The notes beneath the pieces were generated by a model. It searched no databases, was not told the origin of the DNA, and saw only the letters and a program-made list of their open reading frames with translations. 64,000 bases of DNA from Mesorhizobium sp. M1B.F.Ca.ET.045.04.1.1 (GTDB lineage Bacteria > Pseudomonadota > Alphaproteobacteria > Rhizobiales > Rhizobiaceae). A program made the position numbers and the translations under genes. The stretch lies in the NCBI RefSeq assembly GCF_003952465.1, contig NZ_CP034448.1, positions 5,433,001 through 5,497,000 of the forward strand. The letters are read 5' to 3'. How positions within the stretch are numbered: position 1 is the first letter of the stretch; every line of letters begins with the position of its first letter. Below, one piece after another: positions 8,548 through 17,875 of the stretch.

Positions 8548-9755
8548 TCCGATGACGGACCATTATATGGGCCGGACGAGGTCGCCAGACCCTTCCGCAC
8601 GGCCGGCCCCCCGAACAGGCGGCCGCTGAAGCCAGGGTACTTCAGTCGACACCCATTACTCTGGCCGCCAGCTGCGTCAACCAGATCGGCCGTGATCGGC
8701 CGTTTGAAGCTTTGCGGCTTCCTCAAAGCGGACACAATGAGCTCCAGTTCCTCAAGTTGGTTGCGTGACACCGGTCGCAAAGCGGGTTCGACCGCCGTTA
8801 CCTCACTCCAATTCAATTGTCCCCTCAATGCCGATCTTCTTCGCAGGGAAGGAACCTTGATCCAATCCGCGAAGGCCTGGGCGGCAGCGGATGGGATTGA
8901 AAGCCGAGGAAGTAGAAGGTGGAAAGCATGACGGACGACTGGCCTGGCGTTGACGGGTTGAATGAGCGTCCCGTTCGCGAGGAATCTCTGAACCAGCGGC
9001 GGACCGATCAAGGCAAATCCCTGACCTTCGAGCGCGGCCTGAACCAGGTTCGTATAGGAATTCACGGTTATTCCGGCCTTCGCTCGTGCCAGATCGAGGC
9101 CGTGAACGCGTAGCCATGTCGACCACCTGGTATGTTCGTCATATGGACCCTCCAGGTGAATGAGCGGATAGGTCAGGAGTTCGGACGGCTCGAGCATCGT
9201 GCCCGCGGGCAGAAATGTGTTCGCGCAGGTAGGACTTATCTCTTGCCGAACAAGGAATGTCGTCTCGGCGTCATCAAACGGTGGGGAGCCGTATCGGATC
9301 GCGAGGTCCATGTTGTCCTCGAACTGCAAGTTGCTGTCGGAGACGATAAACCTCAGTTCGATGTCGGGGTGGATCGCCCTGAACTCACCGAGTCTCGGTG
9401 ATAGCCAATAGGTCATGAAACCCGGCGTGGCGCCAACATTGACGACGTTGGTGTCGGAGCGCCGGCTGATTTCAAGCGTCGCGCGCAGCGCTCGTTCAAG
9501 GACCTCGGAGATGGCGCGGTGATACCTCTCTCCTGTCCTTGTCAACCGAACCGAGCGTTGCAGCCGTTCGAACAGCGGCACACCGAGAAATCTCTCCAGG
9601 GCATGAATCTGCTGGCTGACGGCGACGCGTGAAACATTCAGTTCCGACGCCGCTTTGGTAAAGCTGAGCTGACGTCCCGCGGCTTCGAAAGTTATAAGAA
9701 AATTGGGCGGCGGCAGCTGGTGGCGAAGTTTTTGCATAAAGCCCAGCTTACCCAT
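8394..9755 (-). CDS. LysR family transcriptional regulator (GcvA-like) with abnormal C-terminal extension
   Basis: The N-terminal winged helix-turn-helix is clear (LITFEAAGRQLSFTKAASEL, VSRVAVSQQIHALERFLG), followed by a substrate-binding domain (NVGATPGFMTYWLSPRLG; AALEGQGFALIGPPLVQRFL) that should end around base 8840. The frame runs another ~150 residues with no similarity I recognise, across decayed DNA antisense to a relic gene. A normal LysR is about 300 residues, so the original stop has probably been lost. Start candidates are ATG 9755, ATG 9737 (MQKLRHQLPPPNF, the closest match to the family) and TTG 9773. It is divergent from the betaine-type transporter operon at 9909 and likely regulates it. 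Confidence 0.8.
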   Translation of the reverse strand: MGKLGFMQKLRHQLPPPNFLITFEAAGRQLSFTKAASELNVSRVAVSQQIHALERFLGVPLFERLQRSVRLTRTGERYHRAISEVLERALRATLEISRRSDTNVVNVGATPGFMTYWLSPRLGEFRAIHPDIELRFIVSDSNLQFEDNMDLAIRYGSPPFDDAETTFLVRQEISPTCANTFLPAGTMLEPSELLTYPLIHLEGPYDEHTRWSTWLRVHGLDLARAKAGITVNSYTNLVQAALEGQGFALIGPPLVQRFLANGTLIQPVNARPVVRHAFHLLLPRLSIPSAAAQAFADWIKVPSLRRRSALRGQLNWSEVTAVEPALRPVSRNQLEELELIVSALRKPQSFKRPITADLVDAAGGQSNGCRLKYPGFSGRLFGGPAVRKGLATSSGPYNGPSSDQWATVFCKPGEDRGHGLRSPSPPRPEAGRNRPARVLGAPSVTVSASNPGT

Positions 9756-9908
9756 TGCGTAGGAATTAAGCAACTTGCCAACTGTCCGCCGGGACGTAAT
9801 CTGGCTTCTGCTTAATAAGCCGAAAAAACACCTGATCGCGCGCCGCGGGGAGGCAGCAATGCCGCTCGCCGCGAATGGTCAGGCACAACTTCGCCAAAGG
9901 GGAATGAC

Positions 9909-10880
9909 ATGAAATCTCTTCTTGCAGCAATCGGCATGATCGGCGCGAGCTTTTTGGCAGGCGCATCGCCCGCCAGCGCCGCCTGTGGCACTGTGACGAT
10001 CACCGAAATGAACTGGGCCTCGGCCGCCGTGGTGACCGCCGTTTCGAGCTTCCTGATGGAGCAGGGTTACGGCTGCACGGTGAAGAAGGTGCCGACCTCG
10101 ACGGTCCCGGCGCTTACTTCGCTTGCCGAAACGGGGCAGCCCGACATTCTGACAGAAGTCTGGCCCGGTGTCGCGGACATCTATTACAAGCTTGAGAAGG
10201 AGGGCAAGATCGTCAAGGTCGGCGATGTCCTCACCGACGGCGGCATCGATGCATGGTGGATTCCCGACTATCTCGCGGCGGCCCATCCCGAATTGAAGAC
10301 GCTTGACGGGATCCTGGCAAACCCGAAGCTTGTGGGCGGCCGGTTCAACAACTGCCCTGTCGGCACGGGCTGCCGCCATTCGAACGACAACCTGGTCAAA
10401 GCTTTCGAACTCGAAAAGCACGGAATCGAGATTTTCAATCACGGGTCTCTTGAGACGCTCGCGACATCCATCGCATCGGCCTATGCGGCGAAGGAGCCCT
10501 GGTTCGGCTATTACTGGGCTCCGACCAGTGTTCTCGGCAAGTACAAGATGGTCCAAGTCGACATGGGACCTGTCGATAAGGACAAAGCCAAATGCAACGC
10601 TACCGCCGATTGCGCGACTCCGGGCAAGACCGGGTGGCCCAAGGCCACGGTCATGACCACGATGTCGAAGGATTTCCACGACAAGAACCCCGAACTGGTT
10701 GCTCTCATGAGCAAGGTAAGCTTCAACAACGACACCATGAACGAGCTTCTCGCCTGGCAGGAAGAGAATAAGGCCACCGCCGACGAAACCGCCGTGCACT
10801 TCCTGACAAAATACAAAGACGTTTGGCCGAATTGGCTGTCGGAAGACGCCAAAGCGAAGGTCACCGCTGTCGTGCAGTAA
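9909..10880 (+). CDS. glycine betaine/choline-type ABC substrate-binding protein
   Basis: A 323-residue exported protein. The signal peptide is MKSLLAAIGMIGASFLAGAS, cleaved near ASA-ACG. The mature chain has the ProX/OpuAC layout: an early TITEMNWASAAVVTAVSSFL, a central DILTEVWPGVAD, and WWIPDYLAAAHPEL with several tryptophans that in this family form the aromatic cage for quaternary ammonium ligands. An AAAGGGG ribosome site precedes the ATG. It is the first gene of a transporter plus aldehyde dehydrogenase operon. The ligand is inferred to be betaine-, choline- or related trimethylammonium-like; the exact one cannot be read from sequence. Confidence 0.85.
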   Translation: MKSLLAAIGMIGASFLAGASPASAACGTVTITEMNWASAAVVTAVSSFLMEQGYGCTVKKVPTSTVPALTSLAETGQPDILTEVWPGVADIYYKLEKEGKIVKVGDVLTDGGIDAWWIPDYLAAAHPELKTLDGILANPKLVGGRFNNCPVGTGCRHSNDNLVKAFELEKHGIEIFNHGSLETLATSIASAYAAKEPWFGYYWAPTSVLGKYKMVQVDMGPVDKDKAKCNATADCATPGKTGWPKATVMTTMSKDFHDKNPELVALMSKVSFNNDTMNELLAWQEENKATADETAVHFLTKYKDVWPNWLSEDAKAKVTAVVQ

Positions 10881-10886
10881 CGTTCT

Positions 10887-10914
10887 GGGTCGCGGGCATA
10901 TATGTCCGCGACCC
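10887..10914. promoter_or_regulatory. intercistronic hairpin between binding protein and permease
   Basis: A perfect 9-bp stem (GGGTCGCGG at 10887-10895, CCGCGACCC at 10906-10914) closes over a loop containing CATATATG. No T-run follows, so it is more likely an mRNA-stabilising or attenuating hairpin than a terminator. Such hairpins after binding-protein genes raise their expression over the permease genes. Confidence 0.6.
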
Positions 10915-10979
10915 ATGTCGTTCTTCTTTGGTTTTCGAGATGACTTCGCGCGTCAATCGACGCCAGATGGAAGGCACTC

Positions 10980-12029
10980 ATGGCTTTTTACGACGGACTA
11001 TTCAATCAGCTCGGACTTCGTGGGTGGTGCGACGCCTCGGATTCCGCAGGGCCGATGAGCATTGCCGAACTGCTCAAGAAGAGCAAGGAAGCCAATGCGG
11101 GCGGGCACTCTGCGGCGAACGTCCCGTTCCCTTCGCTCGACGCGCTGCATGACGCCTGTCGCGCCGTGCCGCGCACCAGGGAACTCACTACCGGCATCGA
11201 GAACAGCTTCCTCCACGTGCGGGTCGCGTTGAAGACGGTGCTCGATCCTCTGACGCAACCGCTATCATGGCTCCTGGATTTCTCGCTCAAGGTCGTCGAA
11301 GTCGTTCCTTGGTGGGTGCTGGTGATCGCGCTCCTGTTACTTGTATATTTCGCGTCAAGGTCATGGTCCATCCTTTCTCTGGTGGCCGCAACGCTGTTCA
11401 TTCTTGGTTTAACCGACCATCTCCATTATGCGCTCCAAACGATGGCGATCGTCTTTACGTGTACGTTCATCTGTATCCTTGTTGGCATACCTGTCGGCAT
11501 CATGATGGCTAAGAGCAATCGACTTGAGAGCTTTAGCCTTCCCATCCTCGATATGCTTCAGACGCTTCCTTCGTTCGTTTACCTCATTCCCCTGATCTTC
11601 CTCTTCTCGGTCACCGAGTCGAAGCTCTACGGAATCGCTATCATCCTTTATGCCGTCGTTCCGGTAATCCGGCTCACGAACCTCGGCATCCGTATGGTCG
11701 ACGGTAACGTCGGCGAAGCCGCGGATGCCTTTGGCATGGACCGCTGGCAGAAGCTGGCGAAGGTGGAGATGCCGCTGGCGCTTCCGAGCATAATGGCGGG
11801 CGTCAATCAAACAATCATGATGGCGCTTTCGATGGTCGTGATCGCATCCCTGGTGTCGGCTCCGGGACTTGGCGTCCTCGTCCTGCGCGGCATTAACAAC
11901 CTCGAACTCGGCGTCGGACTGGTCGCGGGCCTCGGCATCGTACTCTTGGCCATCAATTTCGACAGGGTGAGCAAGGCCTCGATGTCGCGCGTCAACAGTA
12001 CACTCCAGCTGCGGGGAGAAGGCCGTTGA
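10980..12029 (+). CDS. ABC transporter permease, ProW/OpuAB type
   Basis: A 349-residue membrane protein. After a ~90-residue N-terminal extension it has multiple hydrophobic segments (WWVLVIALLLLVYFA, TMAIVFTCTFICILVGIPVG, LPSFVYLIPLIFLFSV). The EAA loop EAADAFGMDRWQKLAKVEMP docks to the ATPase. The long N-terminal tail and layout are typical of glycine-betaine permeases. An AGATGGAAGG ribosome site precedes the ATG. The stop overlaps the TTG start of the ATPase gene (TTGA at 12026-12029), indicating translational coupling. Confidence 0.88.
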   Translation: MAFYDGLFNQLGLRGWCDASDSAGPMSIAELLKKSKEANAGGHSAANVPFPSLDALHDACRAVPRTRELTTGIENSFLHVRVALKTVLDPLTQPLSWLLDFSLKVVEVVPWWVLVIALLLLVYFASRSWSILSLVAATLFILGLTDHLHYALQTMAIVFTCTFICILVGIPVGIMMAKSNRLESFSLPILDMLQTLPSFVYLIPLIFLFSVTESKLYGIAIILYAVVPVIRLTNLGIRMVDGNVGEAADAFGMDRWQKLAKVEMPLALPSIMAGVNQTIMMALSMVVIASLVSAPGLGVLVLRGINNLELGVGLVAGLGIVLLAINFDRVSKASMSRVNSTLQLRGEGR

Positions 12030-13102
12030 CCGAACAGCCGAAGATTTCCATCCGGAACCTGTACAAGATATTCGGTCCCGATCCGCGTTCTATGATCGCG
12101 AAAGTGCACGGCGGGATGGACAAGACCGAGCTGCTTGGCAAGCACGGCCACGTCATCGGGCTTCAGGACATAAACGTCGACATACGCAGCGGCGACATCA
12201 CCGTGATCATGGGCCTTTCCGGTTCGGGAAAGTCGACGTTGATCCGCCATCTGAACGGCCTCATCAAGCCTACCGCCGGCGAAATCCTCCTCGACGGCAT
12301 CAATGTGGCGGGCCTCACCGGCGCGGCGCTCCGGGAGCTGCGCCGGTTTCGGATGTCGATGGTGTTCCAGAGCTTCGCTCTGATGCCGCATATGCGCGTT
12401 CTGCAGAACGTCGAGATGGCGCAACGCGTCAGAGGCGACAGCGCAGCGGATGCCCATAATAACGCGATCAAATGGCTGGAGCGGCTCGGTCTCAAGGGCT
12501 TTGAGAACCACTATCCGCACCAGCTCTCCGGCGGCATGCAGCAACGCGTGGGCATCGCGAGAGCGCTGGCCTCCAATTCCGACGTCATGCTTATGGACGA
12601 GGCGTTTTCGGCGCTTGATCCGCTGATGCGGACGGACATGCAGAGCCTTTTGCTCGAACTTCAGGAGGAGCTTTCCAAGACGATCGTCTTCATCACCCAC
12701 GACCTGGATGAAGCCCTCAGGATCGCGGATCACCTGGTAATCCTGAAAGACGGCGTGGTCGTCCAACAGGGTGAGCCGCAGAGCATCATCCTCAATCCGG
12801 CCGACGCCTACATCGAGAAGTTCGTGAACGACATAAATCGCGCACGCGTGCTCCGCGCCGAGTCCGTGATGGTGCCGGGTATCATCGTCGAATCCGGCAC
12901 GTCGGGGCAGGTCGATGTGGACGACAATCTCGAAACAGTCATGGCGCGTTCGCAAGGCGATCTCACCTGCACCTTCGTGGTCGTCAGGGGCGGCATTCCG
13001 GCCGGGTTGATAAAAATGCAGGACGTCTTCGCGGCACTGGTCCCCCGGCATGCCGTGCCGCCTGCGGCCGCAATGGCAATCAAAGAGGCACGGACATCTT
13101 GA
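12026..13102 (+). CDS. ABC transporter ATP-binding protein, ProV/OpuAA type
   Basis: A 358-residue ATPase. Walker A is MGLSGSGKSTLIRHLNGL, the Q-loop is MVFQSFALMPHMRV, the signature is LSGGMQQRVGIARAL, Walker B is VMLMDEAFSALDPL and the H-loop is FITHDLDEAL. The spacing and the RMSMVFQSFALMPH segment are typical of glycine-betaine importers. The C-terminal ~100 residues (ETVMARSQGDLTCTFVVVRG) look like a reduced CBS-type regulatory tail. It starts with TTG at 12026, overlapping the permease stop, and ends overlapping the TTG of the aldehyde dehydrogenase gene. Confidence 0.9.
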   Translation: MTEQPKISIRNLYKIFGPDPRSMIAKVHGGMDKTELLGKHGHVIGLQDINVDIRSGDITVIMGLSGSGKSTLIRHLNGLIKPTAGEILLDGINVAGLTGAALRELRRFRMSMVFQSFALMPHMRVLQNVEMAQRVRGDSAADAHNNAIKWLERLGLKGFENHYPHQLSGGMQQRVGIARALASNSDVMLMDEAFSALDPLMRTDMQSLLLELQEELSKTIVFITHDLDEALRIADHLVILKDGVVVQQGEPQSIILNPADAYIEKFVNDINRARVLRAESVMVPGIIVESGTSGQVDVDDNLETVMARSQGDLTCTFVVVRGGIPAGLIKMQDVFAALVPRHAVPPAAAMAIKEARTS

Positions 13103-14529
13103 AACATCTCGACCATTTCTACATCGACGGTCGCTTCGTTCCGGCGAGAGACAGGCCACAGAGGGTCGTCATCAACCCGGCGACGGAAGAACCGGCCGGG
13201 AGTATCGCAATGGGCACCGCGAAGGACGTGGATACCGCGGTGGTGGCTGCCAGGAAGGCCTTCGGCACTTATGGTTGTTCGACGCGCGAGGAGCGCCTGG
13301 AGATGCTTCGGCGCGTGCTTGCGCTGTTCGATGAGCGTGCCGAGGAGTTTGCGCAACTGACGACACTCGAGATGGGCGCGCCGATCACATTTGCGCGGCA
13401 GGCCCAGATCGCCGGATCGAGGGCGCACATCGCCGACACCATTCGCATTCTCGAACACTATGAATTCGAGCGGCTGGCTGGCCGGACGCTGTTGGCATTT
13501 GAACCGGTCGGCGTCTGCGCCCTCATCACGCCGTGGAACTTCCCGGTGCTCCAGATCGTCACGAAAGTCATGCCTGCGCTGGCGACCGGGTGCACGATCG
13601 TGTTGAAACCGAGCGAGTACGCGCCGATCAGTCCCATGCTGTTCGCCGAAGTGCTCCACGATGCCTGCGTGCCGCCCGGCGTCTTCAATCTGATCAACGG
13701 AGACGGGGCAACGGTCGGCGAAGCGTTGTCGAGCCATCCGGATGTCGACATGGTGTCATTCACCGGGTCCACCCGTGCAGGCGTTCAAGTCGCTAAGAAC
13801 GCAGCCGATACCGTCAAGCGCGTCCATCAGGAACTCGGCGGAAATTCCGCCAACATCGTGATGCCGGATGTCGACCTGGAACTGGCCGTAACAAGGGGAG
13901 TTCTCGGTGCCTACCGCAACGCGGGCCAGTCATGCACCGCGCCGACACGGATGCTTGTGCCTCGGCAACTGCACGAGGAGGCGATTGGGATCGCGAAACA
14001 GGCGGCCGAATCCGTGGTTATCGGTGACGTGAACGACGAAGCTACAATGCTCGGGCCGGTGATGAACGAGCGGCAGTTCGAGCGCGTCAATTCTCTGATC
14101 GAATCCGCGGTCCAAGAAGGCGCTATCCTCGTCACCGGAGGGCCTGGCAGGCCATCGTCGCTGAATCGGGGATTTTTCGTGAAGCCGACGGTGTTCGGCC
14201 ATGTGACGAAAGGGATGACCGTGGCTCGGGAGGAGATGTTCGGGCCGGTCGTCAGCCTCATCCCGTATGACAGCATCGATGAGGCGATCGAGATCGCCAA
14301 CGACACTCCTTACGGGCTAGCCGCTTATCTGCAGTCGAAGGATCTGGGCGCGGCCAAACGCGTCGCGTCGAAGCTTCGCGCTGGACAGGTGATGATCAAT
14401 CACCCTGCTTGGGATGCGTCCGCGCCGTTCGGAGGCTTCAAGCAGTCGGGCAACGGCCGCGAATGCGGGGAATTCGGTTTCGAGGCATTCCTCGAGGTCA
14501 AGGCGATCGGCGGACTCCATGAAGGCTGA
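13099..14529 (+). CDS. NAD(P)-dependent aldehyde dehydrogenase
   Basis: A 476-residue enzyme of the ALDH superfamily. The cofactor-binding segment is ITPWNFPVLQIVTKVMPALA, the catalytic glutamate is E245 in HQELGGNSANIV, and the nucleophile is C279 in NAGQSCTAPTRML; FGGFKQSGNGRECG lies near the end. All key residues are present and the length is normal. It starts at TTG 13099, overlapping the ATPase stop (TTGA), so it is translationally coupled to the transporter. A betaine-aldehyde-dehydrogenase-like role is plausible given the quaternary-amine transporter and the nearby GMC oxidoreductase, but this is inference. Confidence 0.88.
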   Translation: MKHLDHFYIDGRFVPARDRPQRVVINPATEEPAGSIAMGTAKDVDTAVVAARKAFGTYGCSTREERLEMLRRVLALFDERAEEFAQLTTLEMGAPITFARQAQIAGSRAHIADTIRILEHYEFERLAGRTLLAFEPVGVCALITPWNFPVLQIVTKVMPALATGCTIVLKPSEYAPISPMLFAEVLHDACVPPGVFNLINGDGATVGEALSSHPDVDMVSFTGSTRAGVQVAKNAADTVKRVHQELGGNSANIVMPDVDLELAVTRGVLGAYRNAGQSCTAPTRMLVPRQLHEEAIGIAKQAAESVVIGDVNDEATMLGPVMNERQFERVNSLIESAVQEGAILVTGGPGRPSSLNRGFFVKPTVFGHVTKGMTVAREEMFGPVVSLIPYDSIDEAIEIANDTPYGLAAYLQSKDLGAAKRVASKLRAGQVMINHPAWDASAPFGGFKQSGNGRECGEFGFEAFLEVKAIGGLHEG

Positions 14530-14553
14530 GCCAACCCGCTCCAGCAATCGAGC

Positions 14554-15078
14554 TCAGCGCACCGCCGCGACAAGCGTTCCCACGGCCGTCGCGATCCGCT
14601 GACGCAGTCCCTCCGTCGGTTCGTTCTCCGGCCCGAAATCGTGGTCGAGGGCATAGACGGACCCGGCCGCCACGTTCGCCCGAAAGAAGGCAAACAGCGG
14701 TCGAAACTGGTGGTCGATCATCAACTCGTGGCTCGGCGCCTTGGCGGTCGCGGCGACCAGGACCGGCCGCCCGCGAAGCGCGTTCATGTCCAGCACATCG
14801 AACAGATGCTTGAGCAGCCCTGTGTAGGATGCCTTGTACACGGGTGAGCCGACCACGAGCGCATCACATGTTTCGATCGCCGTCCAAATTTCGTCGATTT
14901 CGCGCGGCGCCTGTTTCCTGCCGAAGGTGGCGCCAAGCGACGGTCCAGCGTCCACCAGATCGAAGACCCGGGAGTCCCAATTCAATTCTCTCGCGGCCGC
15001 TTCGACAATCGTCTCCACCATGCTGCGGGTCTTCGAAGGACGGCTGAAATTGCCGCTGATGCCGACTATGGTTGCCAT
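14554..15078 (-). CDS. NADPH-dependent FMN reductase (SsuE/MsuE-like)
   Basis: A 174-residue flavodoxin-fold protein: MATIVGISGNFSRPSKTRSM is the FMN phosphate-binding loop and VVGSPVYKASYTGLLKHLFD the second FMN contact. These match the SsuE/MsuE family, which delivers reduced FMN to two-component monooxygenases such as alkanesulfonate monooxygenase. It is the last gene of a minus-strand set that also contains an LLM-class monooxygenase, and it is convergent with the aldehyde dehydrogenase. Two reductases in one cluster (this and the one at 17872) is notable. Confidence 0.85.
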   Translation of the reverse strand: MATIVGISGNFSRPSKTRSMVETIVEAAARELNWDSRVFDLVDAGPSLGATFGRKQAPREIDEIWTAIETCDALVVGSPVYKASYTGLLKHLFDVLDMNALRGRPVLVAATAKAPSHELMIDHQFRPLFAFFRANVAAGSVYALDHDFGPENEPTEGLRQRIATAVGTLVAAVR

Positions 15079-15175
15079 GGAGCCAGCCTCCTCTTCTGCT
15101 GTGTGTCGAGTACGTTACAGGCCGCCAGGTAGACCCGTGCGCTCCGCGGCAATGGACCAGCCGACGAGCGTTCAG

Positions 15176-16264
15176 TCATACCATGCGTCCCAAAGATGCG
15201 CGCGATCCAGCCCGTCCGAGAGAAGGAACGTAGGCGCTTCGTGGACGCTGCGCTCGCATCCGCTGCGGGGAGACGCCGTGGAATGCTTTGTAGCACTTGG
15301 CGAAATGGGATCCCGAGACAAAGCCACATGCTACGGCCACGTCGATGATGGCCATGTTTGATTGCAGAAGCATCAGCCGTGCTCGATCCAGCCGAAGCTC
15401 GAGAAAGTAGCGTGAGGGAGATGTCGCGAGCTCTCTGGCGAAAAGGCGCTCCATCTGCCGGCGGGAAAGCTTGATGTGCCTCGCCACCGCCGCGATATCC
15501 GTCTGATCAGCGATACCGTCCTCCATGAACTGAACGGCCGACAGCACAAGCGGGTTGACGCTGCCCAATGTTCTCAACGGGCCGGGCTGCCGTTCAAACG
15601 GCTCCCTTATGCGGTCGACAATTGCCTGTTCGCATATCGCCAACGCCACCCGTCGGCCGCAGTCCTTTTCAATGAAATGGAGCATCATGTCGAAGGAGGC
15701 CGTCCCGCCAACGCAGGTATGGATGTCGTCGTCGCTTTCGACGAGGCCGCTGCCGACAATGACAGACGGAAACGTCTCTCTGAAGATTGGAAGGTTCTCC
15801 CAGTGGATGGTGCAACGCCTCCCAGCCAACATTCCCGCATCCGCGAGGATGTGCGCACCAGTACAGATTCCCGCCACGGAGATGCCGAAATTCCGGCTTT
15901 GGCGCAGCCATCCCGCGACGGATTTGTCCACCGCACGCTCGACGTGCCATCCCGTGCAGACCACGATCATATTCGGCCGCTCTGCTCGTGTGCTCGAGCG
16001 CTCCGCAGCAACAGAGCGATCAGGTGAGACCGACAGTCCGCAACTGGATCGCACGGGGTCACCGTCCACGCTGACGATCCGCCATCGATAGACTTCTTCC
16101 CCCATGACCGCATTCGCCAAACGCAACGCTTCGATGGCGGATGTAAACGCAAGCATGGTGAATTCGGGCACGATGTAGAAAACGAAGGTCTTTGACACGG
16201 GCTCTTTGGTCATTGTCAGATCACTCGAAACTGCAGCGGCGGTCATGCTTACGCGCCCAGTCAC
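15176..16264 (-). CDS. GlxA/GbdR-like transcriptional regulator (DJ-1/PfpI plus AraC HTH)
   Basis: A 362-residue regulator. The N-terminal ~190 residues form a DJ-1/PfpI-like domain (KTFVFYIVPEFTMLAFTSAI, SVAGICTGAHILADAGML). The C-terminus carries two AraC helix-turn-helix units (IAAVARHIKLSRRQMERLF and IIDVAVACGFVSGSHFAKCY). The architecture is that of GbdR, the activator of glycine-betaine catabolism, and of related amine regulators. The GTG at 16264 lies 3 bp after the GMC oxidoreductase stop; in-frame ATGs at 16246 and further in are alternatives. It is probably the local activator of the catabolic operon in which it sits. Confidence 0.87.
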   Translation of the reverse strand: MTGRVSMTAAAVSSDLTMTKEPVSKTFVFYIVPEFTMLAFTSAIEALRLANAVMGEEVYRWRIVSVDGDPVRSSCGLSVSPDRSVAAERSSTRAERPNMIVVCTGWHVERAVDKSVAGWLRQSRNFGISVAGICTGAHILADAGMLAGRRCTIHWENLPIFRETFPSVIVGSGLVESDDDIHTCVGGTASFDMMLHFIEKDCGRRVALAICEQAIVDRIREPFERQPGPLRTLGSVNPLVLSAVQFMEDGIADQTDIAAVARHIKLSRRQMERLFARELATSPSRYFLELRLDRARLMLLQSNMAIIDVAVACGFVSGSHFAKCYKAFHGVSPQRMRAQRPRSAYVPSLGRAGSRASLGRMV

Positions 16265-16267
16265 CCA

Positions 16268-17875
16268 TCATGCCGTCGCGTAGGCGGCTTGTTTCTGAAG
16301 GATCAGATCGGCGCCTTTCTCGCCGATCGCCATGCTGATGGCATTGAGATTGCAGCTCGGTATCTGCGGGATGATGGAGGAATCGACGACGCGCAGGCCC
16401 TCCACGCCGATGACCTTCAGATCCGGTGTCACGACGGCCATGGGGTCGATGCCCATCTTGCAAGTGCCGCACGGATGGTAGCTGCCGCTCGCGTTCTCGC
16501 GCATATAGGCGATCCATTCGTCGTCAGTCTGGACGTCCTTGCCCGGTTTGAACTCGCCGGTGACGTATGGCGCGAACGCCTTCGAGTTCAGCGCGGCGCG
16601 GGCGATCCTGCCGCCGGCCATCAAGGTCTCGATGTCGTAGCGATCGCTCAGGAGGTTCAGCTGGATCTTGGGTTGCTCGTATGGATCGGAAGAGCGCAGT
16701 TCGAGAAAGCCCCGGCTTCGTGAACTGTTGACGTTGGGCTGGAGGTTGATCGCGGCCTCCTTCTGCATCTCAATGCCATCATGGGTGTAGTTCGCCGAAA
16801 AAGCCCCGAAATGATACTGGATGTCGGGATATTCGAGCTCTGGCCTGGTCCGGATGAGGCCGACGCCCGTATAGGTGTAGGTGGCGTAACCCGAGCGGTC
16901 GAAAAGGAACTGTACGCCGTATTTCAGCTTTCCCAACAGGTTGAATTCCTGGTTTGCGGTCTTGATGTTGACGTAGGCCTTCACCTGCGTGCTGGCGTGC
17001 TCCTGGAGATTTCGGCCCACGCCGGGGCTGTCGTGCAGCACGTCGATGCCGTGCGCCCGCAACTGCTCCTGCGGACCGATGCCCGACAGCATCAGAAGTT
17101 TCGGCGAGTTGACCGCGCTCGCGGACAGGACGATCTCGCCGACGCACCGCTCAACCTGCGTCTTGCCACCGGCATCGAACTCGACGCCTGAGGCGCGACG
17201 TCCGTCGAATAAGATCCTGCGCACCACCGCGCCCGTCACGATCCTCAGGTTAGGCCGCTTCTTGATCGGATCCAGGTAGCCTCTGGCGGCGCTGAAGCGG
17301 GTTCCCATGTGCTGGGTGACATGAATGATAGCAGCGCCGTCCGTGGGTTCGGCGTTGTAGGCGGGGTTGTGTGGATAGCCGAGCTCTTTCATTGCTTCGA
17401 CGAAGACGTAGGCAAGCTTGGGAGGCTTGCGCACGGCGCTGACGACGACCGGGCCGTCCTTGCCGTAGATACCGGTCACGCCGTCCCGGTTGCCTTCGAC
17501 CTTCCTGAAGTAGGGCAGGATTTCGTCATAGGACCAGCCCCGGTTCCCCATCTGCGCCCAATGGTCGTAATCGCCGCGGTTTCCACGGACATAGAACATG
17601 GCGTTGATCGAGCTGGAACCGCCGAGTCCCTTGCCGCGGGGCATCATGTCCCGCCGGTTGTTGCGCGTTGGGTCCGGCTCGGTCATGAATTTCCAGTTGG
17701 TGCGTTCGTCGGCCATCGCCTTGAAGGCCAACGCGGGCATGATGATGTTCAATCGCTTGTCGCTGCCGCCGGCCTCCAGCAACAGCACTTTCGTGGCTGG
17801 GTCAGCGCTCAGCCTGTTGGCGAGCACGCAGCCTGCCGATCCGGCGCCTATGACGATGTAGTCCCAGTTCATCAT
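16268..17875 (-). CDS. GMC family oxidoreductase (choline dehydrogenase-like)
   Basis: A 535-residue flavoprotein. The FAD-binding ADP fold is YIVIGAGSAGCVLANRLS, the GMC signature 1 is GKGLGGSSSINAMFYVRG, signature 2 is VLSASAVNSPKLLMLSGIG, and the active-site histidine lies in SYHPCGTCKMG. The final segment, SIIPQIPSCNLNAISMAIGE, differs from the usual SIMP...GNTNAPT pattern of BetA choline dehydrogenases, so the substrate may not be choline. It starts at an ATG overlapping the flavin reductase stop. With the ALDH at 13099 it could oxidise an alcohol to an acid in two steps. Confidence 0.87.
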   Translation of the reverse strand: MMNWDYIVIGAGSAGCVLANRLSADPATKVLLLEAGGSDKRLNIIMPALAFKAMADERTNWKFMTEPDPTRNNRRDMMPRGKGLGGSSSINAMFYVRGNRGDYDHWAQMGNRGWSYDEILPYFRKVEGNRDGVTGIYGKDGPVVVSAVRKPPKLAYVFVEAMKELGYPHNPAYNAEPTDGAAIIHVTQHMGTRFSAARGYLDPIKKRPNLRIVTGAVVRRILFDGRRASGVEFDAGGKTQVERCVGEIVLSASAVNSPKLLMLSGIGPQEQLRAHGIDVLHDSPGVGRNLQEHASTQVKAYVNIKTANQEFNLLGKLKYGVQFLFDRSGYATYTYTGVGLIRTRPELEYPDIQYHFGAFSANYTHDGIEMQKEAAINLQPNVNSSRSRGFLELRSSDPYEQPKIQLNLLSDRYDIETLMAGGRIARAALNSKAFAPYVTGEFKPGKDVQTDDEWIAYMRENASGSYHPCGTCKMGIDPMAVVTPDLKVIGVEGLRVVDSSIIPQIPSCNLNAISMAIGEKGADLILQKQAAYATA

